Below, in pieces: positions 35,095-43,340 of a DNA stretch of 64,000 bases. Origin of the DNA: Mycolicibacterium novocastrense (GTDB lineage: Bacteria; Actinomycetota; Actinomycetes; Mycobacteriales; Mycobacteriaceae); the NCBI RefSeq assembly GCF_001570485.1, contig NZ_BCTA01000017.1, positions 34,519-98,518 on the forward strand, given 5' to 3'. Within the stretch, counting starts at the first letter, position 1. Every line of letters begins with the position of its first letter. The notes under the pieces were generated by a model that did not search any database, was not told where the DNA came from, and worked only from the letters and a program-made list of their open reading frames with translations. Both the position numbers and the translations under genes were made by a program.

Positions 35095-35802
35095 GTGGCA
35101 CAACAGTCCGAAGCGATCGCGGTCAAAACAGACGGCCGCAAGCGGCGTTGGCACAAGCACAAGGTGGAGCGCCGCAACGAGCTGGTGGATGGCACCCTGG
35201 AGGCGATCCGCCGCCTCGGTAGCGGCGTCAGCATGGACGAGATCGCGGCCGAGATCGGCGTCTCCAAGACCGTGTTGTATCGCTACTTCGTCGACAAGAA
35301 CGACCTTACGACCGCGGTGATGATGCGGTTCGCGCAAACCACGCTGATCCCCAACATGGCCGCGGCGCTGTCGTCGAACCTGGACGGCTACGAGCTGACC
35401 CGCGAAGTCATCCGGGTCTACGTCGAGACGGTGGCTGCCGAACCCGAGCCCTATCAGTTTGTGATGGCCAACAACTCGGCGAGCAGGAGCCGCGCGGTCG
35501 CAACGTCCGAGCAGATCATCGCCCGCATGCTGGCGGTGATGCTGCGACGCCGGATGCAGGAGGCCGGTATGGACACCGGCGGTGTCGAGCCGTGGGCTTA
35601 CCACACCGTCGGCGGTGTCCAGCTGGCCACGCACTCGTGGATGTCGAATCGGCGCATGAGCTCCGACGAGCTGATCGACTACCTGACCATGCTGTCGTGG
35701 AATGCGTTGTGCGGCATCGTCGAAGTGGGCGGCTCACTCGAGGCGTTCCGTAGCCGGCCACACCCGTCGCCGGTGCTGCCGCCGACGCAAGACGACCAGT
35801 GA
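35095..35802 (+). CDS. TetR-family regulator (Rv0472c-like)
   Basis: A 235-residue TetR/AcrR repressor. The N-terminal DNA-binding domain has VDGTLEAIRRLGSGVSMDEI and AAEIGVSKTVLYRYFVDKND; the rest is a helical ligand-binding and dimerisation domain. A basic head (GRKRRWHKHKVERRN) precedes the helix-turn-helix. GTG at 35095 with a GGGGA ribosome site matches the length of Rv0472c. It is divergent from the DUF445 gene and overlaps the PPK2 gene start by GTGA, so it is likely to control both. In M. tuberculosis the neighbours are the mycolate cyclopropane synthase genes, missing here. Confidence 0.9.
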   Translation: MAQQSEAIAVKTDGRKRRWHKHKVERRNELVDGTLEAIRRLGSGVSMDEIAAEIGVSKTVLYRYFVDKNDLTTAVMMRFAQTTLIPNMAAALSSNLDGYELTREVIRVYVETVAAEPEPYQFVMANNSASRSRAVATSEQIIARMLAVMLRRRMQEAGMDTGGVEPWAYHTVGGVQLATHSWMSNRRMSSDELIDYLTMLSWNALCGIVEVGGSLEAFRSRPHPSPVLPPTQDDQ

Positions 35803-36653
35803 GCTCGGAGCCGGCCACCTCAGCCATCGCCAATGCGGTGCGGTATCGGCACGGCGACAAGGTGGCCGATCTGAACACTTCTGCGACACCGGGTTTCGAC
35901 GGCTCCAAGGCTGACGCGGCACCGGTGCAAGCGGCCCGCAGCAGCCGCCTCGCCGAACTGCAGGAGATGCTCTACGCCAGTTCCAAGGGCCGTGACGACG
36001 CCCGCTCGGTCCTGCTGGTGCTACAGGGCATGGATGCCGCGGGCAAGGGTGGGATCGTCAAACATGTTGTCGGCGCCGTCAATCCGATGGGCGTGCGCTA
36101 CACCGCGTTCGGCAAGCCGACCCCGGAGGAATTGGCGCACCACTTCCTGTGGCGGATCAGGCGCGCATTGCCGCCGCCGGGACACATCGGCGTCTTCGAC
36201 CGGTCGCATTATGAGGATGTGCTGATCGTTCGAGTGCACAACCTGGTGCCGCCGGAGGTGTGGGGGGCGCGCTACGACGAGATCAACACCTTCGAGCGCG
36301 AACTCGTCGATGGGGGAACGACTCTGGTGAAGGTCGCGATGTTCATCTCGCTCGAGGAGCAGAAAAAGCAGCTACTGGAACGGCTCGACGACCCCACGAA
36401 ATACTGGAAGTACAACCCGGGCGACATCGACGAGCGGCTCGAGTGGCCCCGGTATCAGGAGGCCTACCAGGCGGTCCTGGACCGCACGTCGACGGACTAC
36501 GCGCCCTGGCATGTGGTGCCCTGCGATCGGCGATGGTACGGACGGCTCGCTGTCACCGAACTGCTGATCGGGGCGCTCGAGGGTCTCGACTTGTCGTATC
36601 CGCCTGCCGATTTCGACGTCGACGCCGAGCGCAAGCGGCTCCTCTCGTCTTAG
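35799..36653 (+). CDS. Polyphosphate kinase 2 family phosphotransferase
   Basis: Transfers phosphate between polyphosphate and nucleotides in the cytoplasm. This 284-residue single-domain PPK2 has the Walker A loop LQGMDAAGKGGIVKHV, lid residues in RIRRALPPPGHIGVFDRSHY with Walker B FDRSHYEDV, and NPGDIDERLEWPRYQEAYQA. Class (AMP, ADP or NDP acceptor) cannot be fixed by eye. GTG at 35799 overlaps the TetR stop as GTGA, an unusual pairing of regulator and polyphosphate enzyme. It is not in the M. tuberculosis equivalent of this locus as far as I recall. Confidence 0.92.
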   Translation: MSSEPATSAIANAVRYRHGDKVADLNTSATPGFDGSKADAAPVQAARSSRLAELQEMLYASSKGRDDARSVLLVLQGMDAAGKGGIVKHVVGAVNPMGVRYTAFGKPTPEELAHHFLWRIRRALPPPGHIGVFDRSHYEDVLIVRVHNLVPPEVWGARYDEINTFERELVDGGTTLVKVAMFISLEEQKKQLLERLDDPTKYWKYNPGDIDERLEWPRYQEAYQAVLDRTSTDYAPWHVVPCDRRWYGRLAVTELLIGALEGLDLSYPPADFDVDAERKRLLSS

Positions 36654-36712
36654 CGCCGAGACTGCGGTTTCTGACGAATTTCGGCCGATTCCTGTCATAA
36701 ACCGCAGTCTCG
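36654..36712. repeat. Dispersed palindromic repeat, copy 2
   Basis: Arms at 36654-36676 (starting cgccgagactgcggtttctg) and 36692-36712 (starting ctgtcataaaccgcagtctc) pair with few mismatches around a 15-nt loop. The repeat begins right after the PPK2 stop and could form a bidirectional hairpin. Its left arm shares 16 of about 20 bases or more with the copies at 25656 and 63877. Confidence 0.88.
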
Positions 36713-36748
36713 TGGAACCGTTTGGGGGCTTGCCGCATCTAACGGGAT

Positions 36749-37588
36749 ATGGACCGTCTCATCGTGGGCAGCGACGCACTCGCAGCCGGCATCGTGACAC
36801 GTCACGACCTGCGCACCAAATACTTCAAGGTGCACCACAACGTATACGCGCCGACGGGAATGGAACTCGACGCGAGAGACCGCGCCGTCGCAGCTTGGCT
36901 CTGGTCTCGCGGACAAGCGACACTATTCGGCCATTCGGCCGCGGCGATGTTCGGAACTCGCTGGCTACCGACCGACAGACCGGCGGAACTGGCACGTATA
37001 CGGCATCGATCTCCGCGCGGAATCGTCATCTACAGTGGGACGCTCGCCGATGACGAGGTCTGCCTGCGAGGTGGTTTCGACTGTACGACACCCGCTCGCA
37101 CGGCTTATGACCTAGGCCGGCGCGTGCCGGGGGATCTGGGGATCATGCGAATCGACGCCCTGCTCAACGCGACCGGGTGCACCATCGCCGAAGTGCAGGG
37201 CATCGCGAACCGCTATCCCGGAGCACGGGGCATCCGTGAACTGCGCGCGACGTTGGATCTCGTCGATGGCGGCGCGGAATCGCCGAGAGAGACCGAGCTT
37301 CGCCTGCTGCTCGTCGGTGCCGGGTTGCCTCGCCCGGCCACGCAGATTCGCGTTGGCAATCGCCGAATCGATATGGGCTGGCGCCATCCGAAAGTGGGCG
37401 TCGAGTACGACGGGGTGCAGCATTGGACGAGTCCCGACGTTCACGCCGGAGACATCGAACGGCTGGAGTTCTTGGCCGCGCAAGGCTGGCTGATCGTGCG
37501 GGTCAGCGCGCGTCACCTACGGTGTCGACGAGGAGAGATAGTGCGCCGGGTATGCGAGGCGCTCAGGAGCCACGGCTGCCCCGTTTGA
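36749..37588 (+). CDS. AbiEi-antitoxin-like/DUF559 endonuclease-like protein
   Basis: A 279-residue protein of a family common and multicopy in mycobacteria. The N-terminal part resembles the AbiEi antitoxin winged helix (LAAGIVTRHDLRTKYFKVHH, NVYAPTGM) with an AbiEi C-terminal-like middle (GFDCTTPARTAYDL). The C-terminal third carries a DUF559/Vsr-like nuclease fold: RRIDMGWRHPKVGVEYDGVQ, DIERLEFLAAQGWLIVRVSA. Asp and Glu of this motif are present, so it may cut nucleic acid. No AbiEii toxin gene is adjacent. ATG at 36749. It lies in the region of lineage-specific genes beside a palindromic repeat. Confidence 0.75.
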   Translation: MDRLIVGSDALAAGIVTRHDLRTKYFKVHHNVYAPTGMELDARDRAVAAWLWSRGQATLFGHSAAAMFGTRWLPTDRPAELARIRHRSPRGIVIYSGTLADDEVCLRGGFDCTTPARTAYDLGRRVPGDLGIMRIDALLNATGCTIAEVQGIANRYPGARGIRELRATLDLVDGGAESPRETELRLLLVGAGLPRPATQIRVGNRRIDMGWRHPKVGVEYDGVQHWTSPDVHAGDIERLEFLAAQGWLIVRVSARHLRCRRGEIVRRVCEALRSHGCPV

Positions 37589-37605
37589 TGGGTGTGCGCT
37601 CGGCG

Positions 37606-38460
37606 CTAGTAGCTGTAGAAGCCCTGGCCTGACTTCTTGCCGAGCTGACCCGCCTCGACCATCCGCAGCAGCAGCGGCGGCGGCGCGTAGTGCGGATCCT
37701 TGAGTTCGTCGAACATCGAGTCGGCGATCAGCTTCATGGTGTCCAGGCCGATCAGATCCGAAAGCCGCAGCGGCCCCATCGGATGCGAGAGCCCGGCCAC
37801 GATCGCCTTGTCGACGTCCTCGACGGTGGCCACGCCCGCCTCCACCATCCGGATCGCCGAGAGCAGGTAGGGCACCAGCAGCGCATTGACGACGAACCCG
37901 GAGCGGTCGCTGCACCGCACCACCTGCTTGCCGAGCACCTCGCCGGCGAACTGTTCGGTCCGTGCGAGCGCCTCCTCCGAGGTCACCAGCGTGTTGACGA
38001 GTTCGACCAGCGGCAGCACGGGCACCGGGTTGAAGAAGTGCAGGCCCAGTACCCGGCTCGGATTCTTCGTTGCCGCAGCGATTTTCATGATCGGGATGCT
38101 CGACGTGTTGGACGCGAGGACCGCATCGGGGTCGGTGATGATCTCGTCGAGCTGTGCGAAGATCTTGCCCTTGACCGTCTCGTCTTCGACGACGGCCTCG
38201 ATCACGAGCTGACGGTCGGCCAGGTCGGCCATGGTGGTGGTGTAGGACAACCGCGCCAAGGTGGCGTCGCGGTCACTCTCGGAGAGCTTGCCCTTGTCGG
38301 CCGCCCGCTCCAACGATCCGGTGATCCGCTTGCGCCCCGCCTCGACGAGTTCCTCGGACGGCTCGTAGACGACGACGTTGGCGCCGGCTTTCGCGGCGAC
38401 CTCCGCGATACCGCTGCCCATCTGCCCGGCGCCGACCACGCCGACTCGCTCAATGCTCAC
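37606..38460 (-). CDS. fadB2: 3-hydroxybutyryl-CoA dehydrogenase
   Basis: An NAD(P)-dependent oxidoreductase for short-chain 3-hydroxyacyl-CoA in fatty acid and butyrate metabolism, cytoplasmic. From the GTG at 38460 (MSIERVGVVGAGQMGSGIAE) it has 284 residues. The dinucleotide loop GAGQMG, the segment SNTSSIPIMKIAAATKNPSR and the catalytic-His block VLGLHFFNPVPVLPLVELV are intact, and the C-terminal domain ends with KKSGQGFYSY. GTG at 38475 is also in frame, but AGAGGA is spaced correctly for 38460. It is downstream of aceA with a strong hairpin in between. Confidence 0.93.
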   Translation of the reverse strand: MSIERVGVVGAGQMGSGIAEVAAKAGANVVVYEPSEELVEAGRKRITGSLERAADKGKLSESDRDATLARLSYTTTMADLADRQLVIEAVVEDETVKGKIFAQLDEIITDPDAVLASNTSSIPIMKIAAATKNPSRVLGLHFFNPVPVLPLVELVNTLVTSEEALARTEQFAGEVLGKQVVRCSDRSGFVVNALLVPYLLSAIRMVEAGVATVEDVDKAIVAGLSHPMGPLRLSDLIGLDTMKLIADSMFDELKDPHYAPPPLLLRMVEAGQLGKKSGQGFYSY

Positions 38461-38477
38461 TTGTGTCCTCTCCACAA

Positions 38478-38514
38478 CATCAGGCCCCGCCCAATATAAG
38501 GACGGGGCCTGATG
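38478..38514 (-). terminator. Hairpin with perfect 12-bp stem between aceA and fadB2
   Basis: Arms catcaggccccg (38478-38489) and cggggcctgatg (38503-38514) are exact reverse complements around a 13-nt AT-rich loop. No T-tract follows on the minus strand (TTGTGG). It ends 17 nt before the fadB2 start, so it may act as a partial terminator of aceA transcripts or as an RNA stability or processing element. Confidence 0.65.
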
Positions 38515-38563
38515 ACAAGCCGTTGGGCCTCGTGAGCCTACTGGGCTTGGTCTGGTGCGGCGA

Positions 38564-39850
38564 TCAGTGGAACTGACCCTCTTCGGTCGAACCCTTCAGC
38601 GCGGTGGTCGAGCTGTTCGGGTCCACCGTCGTGGCGATCCGGTCGAAGTAGCCGGCGCCGACCTCACGCTGATGCTTGGTCGCCGTGTAACCGCGCTCCT
38701 CGGCGGCGAACTCGCGCTCCTGCAACTCGACGTAGGCCGACATCTGGTTGCGGGCGTAGCCGTAAGCCAGGTCGAACATCGAGTAGTTCAGCGCGTGGAA
38801 GCCGGCCAGGGTGATGAACTGGAACTTGAAGCCCATCGCGCCCAGCTCCTTCTGGAACTTCGCGATCGTCGCGTCGTCGAGGTGCTTTTTCCAGTTGAAC
38901 GACGGCGAGCAGTTGTAGGCCAGCATCTGGTCCGGGAACTCGGCCTGCACGCCCTCGGCGAACTTCTTGGCCAGCTCGAGATCGGGGGTGCCGGTCTCCA
39001 TCCAGATCAGGTCGGCGTACGGCGCGTACGCCTTGGCGCGCGCGATGCACGGCTCGATGCCGTTCTTCACGCGGTAGAAGCCTTCCTTGGTCCGCTCACC
39101 GGTGATGAACGGCTGGTCGCGCTCGTCGACGTCGGAGGTGATCAAGGTCGCCGCCTCGGCGTCGGTGCGGGCGATCACCACGGTCGGCACATCGGCGACG
39201 TCGGCGGCCAGGCGCGCCGAGGTCAGGGTGCGGATGTGCTGCTGGGTCGGGATCAGCACCTTGCCACCGAGGTGGCCGCACTTCTTCTCCGACGCCAGCT
39301 GATCCTCCCAGTGCGAACCCGCGACACCGGCGGCGATCATCGCCTTCTGCAGCTCGTAGACGTTGAGCGCACCGCCGAAGCCGGCCTCACCGTCGGCGAC
39401 GATCGGCACCAGCCAGTTCTCCACCGAGGTGTCGCCCTCGACCTTGGCGATCTCGTCGGCGCGCAGCAGCGCGTTGTTGATGCGCCGCACCACCTGCGGC
39501 ACCGAGTTGGCCGGGTACAGGCTCTGGTCGGGGTAGGTGTGGCCGGACAGGTTCGCGTCACCGGCGACCTGCCAGCCGGACAGGTAGATGGCCTTCAGCC
39601 CGGCGCGAACCTGCTGGACGGCCATGTTGCCGGTCAGCGCGCCGAGCGCGTTGACGAACTCCATGTCATGCAGCTGGTTCCACAGGATCTCCGCCCCGCG
39701 CTTGGCCAGCGTGGACTCCTCGACGACGGTGCCCTGCAGCGCGACGACGTCGGCTGCGGAGTAGTCGCGGGTCACGTTCTTCCAGCGGGGATTGGTGTCC
39801 CAGTCGCGCTGGATTTCTTCGGCGCTCTTCGGCTTGCCCACGGTTGACAT
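38564..39850 (-). CDS. aceA: Isocitrate lyase
   Basis: A glyoxylate-shunt and methylcitrate-cycle enzyme cleaving isocitrate to glyoxylate and succinate, needed for growth on acetate and fatty acids. It has 428 residues, the short bacterial form (Icl1, Rv0467). The active-site signature [17 protein letters not shown] is intact, with [60 protein letters not shown] and [15 protein letters not shown] at 39850. Upstream is a 267-nt region with a RamB-type site; the ramB gene is close by. Confidence 0.98.
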   Translation of the reverse strand: MSTVGKPKSAEEIQRDWDTNPRWKNVTRDYSAADVVALQGTVVEESTLAKRGAEILWNQLHDMEFVNALGALTGNMAVQQVRAGLKAIYLSGWQVAGDANLSGHTYPDQSLYPANSVPQVVRRINNALLRADEIAKVEGDTSVENWLVPIVADGEAGFGGALNVYELQKAMIAAGVAGSHWEDQLASEKKCGHLGGKVLIPTQQHIRTLTSARLAADVADVPTVVIARTDAEAATLITSDVDERDQPFITGERTKEGFYRVKNGIEPCIARAKAYAPYADLIWMETGTPDLELAKKFAEGVQAEFPDQMLAYNCSPSFNWKKHLDDATIAKFQKELGAMGFKFQFITLAGFHALNYSMFDLAYGYARNQMSAYVELQEREFAAEERGYTATKHQREVGAGYFDRIATTVDPNSSTTALKGSTEEGQFH

Positions 39851-40010
39851 GGCGCTCCTTCGATCTGTTCACTATCGCTGCGGCGCGGCCGGCATACCCG
39901 GCTTGTTAACGCCCAAACGGTTTGGCGGTTTGGCTACTACGAGAATGCCTCAGTCCATTAGCGCAGGTCCAGCCGTTTCGAGTGCCAACTTTCGCCAACT
40001 CACCCCCGGA

Positions 40011-40029
40011 CTTTGCAAATTTTGCGAAG
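40011..40029. promoter_or_regulatory. RamB-type operator upstream of aceA
   Basis: The near-palindrome ctttgcaa-att-ttgcgaag has half-sites matching at 7 of 8 positions and resembles the RamB consensus of corynebacteria and mycobacteria. It lies about 160 nt upstream of the aceA start inside the 39851-40117 gap, which otherwise shows no gene. A related 8-5-8 site precedes ramB itself. Confidence 0.6.
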
Positions 40030-40117
40030 AATGGCGTCCGCTTGACCGGTTCAGAAGTTACTGAGGAGTAGCGGATAGCCGCAGGTCAGTACGCCCGTAC
40101 TGTTAAACGGGCGATGA

Positions 40118-40948
40118 TCAGAGATTGAAGATCGATGCGACGGCCTTGGCCTCGTCGCCGACCGCATATGTGAGCGTTGTAACAGTGCGGTCCGTCAGCT
40201 CCGGGCCGAATTTGTCCGTCGAACCCGGCGGATAGGTGTGGCTGAGGATCTCCATCTTGTCGCCCAGGGCCACCGCGGCGTCGTGTTCGATCGTCGCGCG
40301 CAACGGGTACCGAGCCAACTCCGGATGGTGGTGCAGGTAGTCCTCGATCACCGACCAGTACACCGCGTTGTTCATGTGGTCGACGATGTCGATGTCGCTG
40401 ACCCGTGTGGGAAACTCGCGGATCTCGTCGGCGTCCTCGCGGCTGCCGGCCGACAGGTAGGCCTTCCACCGCAGCCGGTCGACGTCGGTCGTGCGCCGCA
40501 ACCCCTCGAGGAAGTCATCGGATATGCGCGCCGGTCCCTGCGTCTCGCGATTGATGTTGATCCAGAACGCCTCGGATTCGATCAGGCCGCCCTTTCGCCC
40601 GTCGATGCGTACCCGCATCTCGCACCACCGGTTCGACGTGCCCGAACACCAACGGCGCAACCGCAGGATGTCCTGGAACTCGATCGGGCGGATCATGTCG
40701 ATCATCGTGCGGCGAACGATCCACAGCGGATGGGTCTCCTGGAAACCCAGTTGGCGCAGCTGGTCGGATCCGATGTCCTGGATGTGACGCGTCGCGGCGT
40801 CGAATTTGAGCCGGCCTTCGCGGTCCACGTCGGCGACCCGCAGCGGCCACTCGATGTCGAAGACGTCGGGGTGCGGATCAGGGACGGGCATCATGGTCTT
40901 GGCCAGCCCGTGCGCTGAGCTCGCCCCCGATGCCCGCTTCGTACTCAC
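40118..40948 (-). CDS. Acyl-ACP thioesterase family protein (Rv0466-like)
   Basis: A 276-residue protein with two hotdog domains like plant FatA/FatB and bacterial acyl-ACP thioesterases. The first domain begins at EWPLRVADVDREGRLKFDAA and includes HIQDIGSDQLRQLGF and HPLWIVRRTMIDMIRPIEFQ. The second has FPTRVSDIDIVDHMNNAVYW, the catalytic Asn/His region, and VIEDYLHHHPELAR. It probably releases fatty acids from ACP or CoA. GTG at 40948 (MSTKRASGAS) is preferred; in-frame GTG 40966 and ATG nearer KTMMPVPDPH are alternatives. Divergent from ramB. Confidence 0.85.
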   Translation of the reverse strand: MSTKRASGASSAHGLAKTMMPVPDPHPDVFDIEWPLRVADVDREGRLKFDAATRHIQDIGSDQLRQLGFQETHPLWIVRRTMIDMIRPIEFQDILRLRRWCSGTSNRWCEMRVRIDGRKGGLIESEAFWININRETQGPARISDDFLEGLRRTTDVDRLRWKAYLSAGSREDADEIREFPTRVSDIDIVDHMNNAVYWSVIEDYLHHHPELARYPLRATIEHDAAVALGDKMEILSHTYPPGSTDKFGPELTDRTVTTLTYAVGDEAKAVASIFNL

Positions 40949-40985
40949 GTCCGCCGATCCTGCCACAGCGGCCGATCTGCCAACA

Positions 40986-41006
40986 ATGCGAAGACTACCT
41001 TTGCAT
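40986..41006. promoter_or_regulatory. RamB-type operator upstream of ramB (autoregulation)
   Basis: The inverted repeat atgcgaag-actac-ctttgcat (8-5-8, one mismatch) sits 19 nt before the ramB GTG start. It has the same half-sites as the aceA-upstream site. Its position overlaps the likely ramB promoter, which fits the known autorepression of RamB. Confidence 0.6.
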
Positions 41007-41025
41007 CGTTGCTACGCTGGTTGAC

Positions 41026-42453
41026 GTGGCGAAAACGTTTGTCGGCTCACGGGTTCGGCAACTTCGCAGCGAGCGCGGGTTCAGCCAGGCGGCGCTCGCC
41101 CAGATGCTCGACATCTCGCCGAGCTACCTCAACCAGATCGAGCACGACGTGCGGCCGCTGACCGTGGCCGTCCTGCTGCGCATCACCGAGGTGTTCGGGG
41201 TCGACGCGACATTCTTCGCCTCCGAGGACGACACCCGTCTGGTCGCGGAGCTTCGCGAAGTCACCCTCGACCGTGACCTCGATATCGACGTCGATCTGGC
41301 CGAAATCGCGGATATGGTGGCCGCGCACCCCAATCTGGCCCGCGCGATGGTCAACCTGCACCGGCGCTACCAGCTGACCACCACCCGGCTGGCGGCGGCC
41401 ACCGAGGACAGGTTCGCCGCAGGCGGCGGCTTCAGTTCGGGTTCGGGCGCGATCACCATGCCGCACGAGGAAGTACGCGACTACTTCTACGAACGCCAGA
41501 ACTATCTGCACGAACTCGATACCGCGGCCGAAGACCTCACCACCCGCATGCGGATGCAGCGCTCGGAGCTCGCGCGTCAACTGTCGGACCGACTGACGAT
41601 GGTGCACGGCGTGCGCATCGTGCACCGCATGGACCTCGGGGAATCGGTTTTGCACCGCTACGACCCCGAGAGGAAGACCCTCGAGCTCAACAACCATCTC
41701 TCGTCCGGGCAGACCGTGTTCAAGATGGCCGTCGAACTGGCGTATCTGGAATTCGGCGGCCTCATCGACAAGCTCGTCGACGAGGGCAAGTTCACCAGCG
41801 ACGAGTCGACGCGGCTGGCGCGACTGGGTCTCGCCAACTACTTCGCCGCCGCAATGGTGTTGCCGTACGCGCAGTTTCACGATGTCGCGGAGAACTTCCG
41901 CTACGACGTCGAGCGGCTCTCAGGGTTCTACTCGGTGAGCTACGAGACGATCGCCCACCGGCTCTCGACACTGCAGCGGCCGTCGATGCGCGGTGTGCCG
42001 CTGTCCTTCGTACGTGTCGATCGCGCGGGCAACATGTCAAAGCGCCAGTCCGCCACCGGTTTCCACTTCTCCTCCAGCGGAGGAACCTGCCCGCTCTGGA
42101 ACGTCTACGAGACGTTCGCCAACCCCGGCAAGATCTTGGTGCAGGTCGCGCAGATGCCCGACGGGCGCAACTACCTGTGGGTGGCCCGCACCGTCGAGCG
42201 GCGCGCGCAGCGCTACGGCCAGCCCGGTAAGACGTTCGCGATCGGCCTGGGCTGCGAGCTGCGCCACGCGCATCGACTGGTGTATTCGGAGGGGCTCGAC
42301 CTGTCCGGGGAGGTGTCGACGCCGATCGGCGCCGGTTGCCGGGTATGCGAACGCGACAACTGCCCGCAACGCGCCTTCCCCGCGCTCGGCCGTGCGCTCG
42401 ACATCAACGAGCACCGCAGCACCGTCTCGCCCTACCTGGTACGTCGACCCTGA
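41026..42453 (+). CDS. ramB: RamB-type regulator of acetate/glyoxylate metabolism
   Basis: A 475-residue XRE-family regulator. The N-terminal helix-turn-helix (VRQLRSERGFSQAALAQMLD then ISPSYLNQIEHDVRPL) is followed by an IrrE/ImmA-like domain lacking the HExxH zinc motif (TVFKMAVELAYLEFGG), and a C-terminal short-chain acyl-CoA-sensing-like domain. A cysteine motif near the end (GAGCRVCERDNCPQRAF) may bind metal. RamB controls aceA in mycobacteria and corynebacteria and represses itself; matching sites are seen upstream of both genes. GTG at 41026 gives the M. tuberculosis length; the open frame extends to 40930. Confidence 0.94.
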   Translation: MAKTFVGSRVRQLRSERGFSQAALAQMLDISPSYLNQIEHDVRPLTVAVLLRITEVFGVDATFFASEDDTRLVAELREVTLDRDLDIDVDLAEIADMVAAHPNLARAMVNLHRRYQLTTTRLAAATEDRFAAGGGFSSGSGAITMPHEEVRDYFYERQNYLHELDTAAEDLTTRMRMQRSELARQLSDRLTMVHGVRIVHRMDLGESVLHRYDPERKTLELNNHLSSGQTVFKMAVELAYLEFGGLIDKLVDEGKFTSDESTRLARLGLANYFAAAMVLPYAQFHDVAENFRYDVERLSGFYSVSYETIAHRLSTLQRPSMRGVPLSFVRVDRAGNMSKRQSATGFHFSSSGGTCPLWNVYETFANPGKILVQVAQMPDGRNYLWVARTVERRAQRYGQPGKTFAIGLGCELRHAHRLVYSEGLDLSGEVSTPIGAGCRVCERDNCPQRAFPALGRALDINEHRSTVSPYLVRRP

Positions 42454-42481
42454 TGACAGGTCCACACGTAGACTCGCTGTG

Positions 42482-43033
42482 ATGAGCGCACCCGAGTCGG
42501 CACGTATCGCGCCAGGTGGATTCAAGGAACTCGGCCCGGTGAACTGGGCCATCGCCAAGCTCGGCGCCCGCGCGATCAGGGCACCCCGGTTCAGCCTCTT
42601 CAATGTGCTTGGCCAACACCGGCTTCTGTTCCTGGCGTGGTTGCCGTACAGCGGCGTGCTGCTCGGCATGCTGAGCAAACTGTCGGTGCAGGACGCCGAG
42701 ACCGTCATCCTGCGCGTCGGGCATCTGCGCGACTGCGAGTACGAACTGCAGCAGCACCGCCGCCTGGCCCGTACCCGCGGGATCGGCCCGGACGTCCAGA
42801 AGAAGATCTTCGAGGGCCCCGACGCCGACGGGTTGACCGACCGCCAGCGCGCGCTGATCACCGCCACCGACGAGTTCGTCGTGACCCGCGGCGTCTCACC
42901 CGAGACGTGGGCCGTGTTGGCGCGGCACCTGACCAAACCGCAGCTGATCGAGTTCTGCATGCTGGCCGCGCAGTACGACGGGCTGGCGGCGACGATCACC
43001 ACTTTGAAAGTGCCGCTGGACTTCCCGGACTAG
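42482..43033 (+). CDS. Carboxymuconolactone decarboxylase/AhpD-like protein (Rv0464c)
   Basis: A 183-residue all-helical AhpD-fold protein. The core helix ETVILRVGHLRDCEYELQQH has one Cys and a downstream His but not the Cys-x2-Cys of peroxidatic AhpD, so disulfide reductase activity is doubtful. The second half (GLTDRQRALITATDEFVVTR, KPQLIEFCMLAAQYDGLAAT) is typical of the family. ATG at 42482, 28 nt after ramB on the same strand. Its stop overlaps that of the next gene on the opposite strand. The function is unknown. Confidence 0.85.
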   Translation: MSAPESARIAPGGFKELGPVNWAIAKLGARAIRAPRFSLFNVLGQHRLLFLAWLPYSGVLLGMLSKLSVQDAETVILRVGHLRDCEYELQQHRRLARTRGIGPDVQKKIFEGPDADGLTDRQRALITATDEFVVTRGVSPETWAVLARHLTKPQLIEFCMLAAQYDGLAATITTLKVPLDFPD

Positions 43034-43320
43034 AGGTACGTGATCCCCAGCACGATCAGCGACAGCAGCACCGGGGAGACCGGCAGCGCGCACAGGAACG
43101 CCGCCCACACCTCGCTCCTGCGCTGATACGCCCGCCAGCCCAGCCAGCCGACCGCGCCGCCCACGACGAACGACACCGCGGCCACCACCAGTACCCAGGT
43201 GCTGACGTTCGACGTCGAGGTGGCGAAGGAGATTCCGGCCAGCCAGAGGATATGGCCGATCACCAAGCCGCCGATGCCGGCGACCCACAATGCCCTCGCC
43301 GTGCTGGATGTCTGGACCAC
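43030..43320 (-). CDS. Small membrane protein (Rv0463-like)
   Basis: A 96-residue membrane protein with three hydrophobic segments: LWVAGIGGLVIGHILWLAGI, WVLVVAAVSFVVGGAVGWLG and FLCALPVSPVLLSLIVLGIT, joined by a basic loop (WRAYQRRSEVW). No domain is recognised. GTG at 43320 gives the conserved length; the open frame runs to 43452 across the lpdC stop, which is less likely. It lies 20 nt downstream of lpdC on the same strand and converges on the AhpD-like gene with overlapping stop codons. Confidence 0.8.
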   Translation of the reverse strand: MVQTSSTARALWVAGIGGLVIGHILWLAGISFATSTSNVSTWVLVVAAVSFVVGGAVGWLGWRAYQRRSEVWAAFLCALPVSPVLLSLIVLGITYL

Positions 43321-43340
43321 GCTGCTGTGTCGACCCCGGC

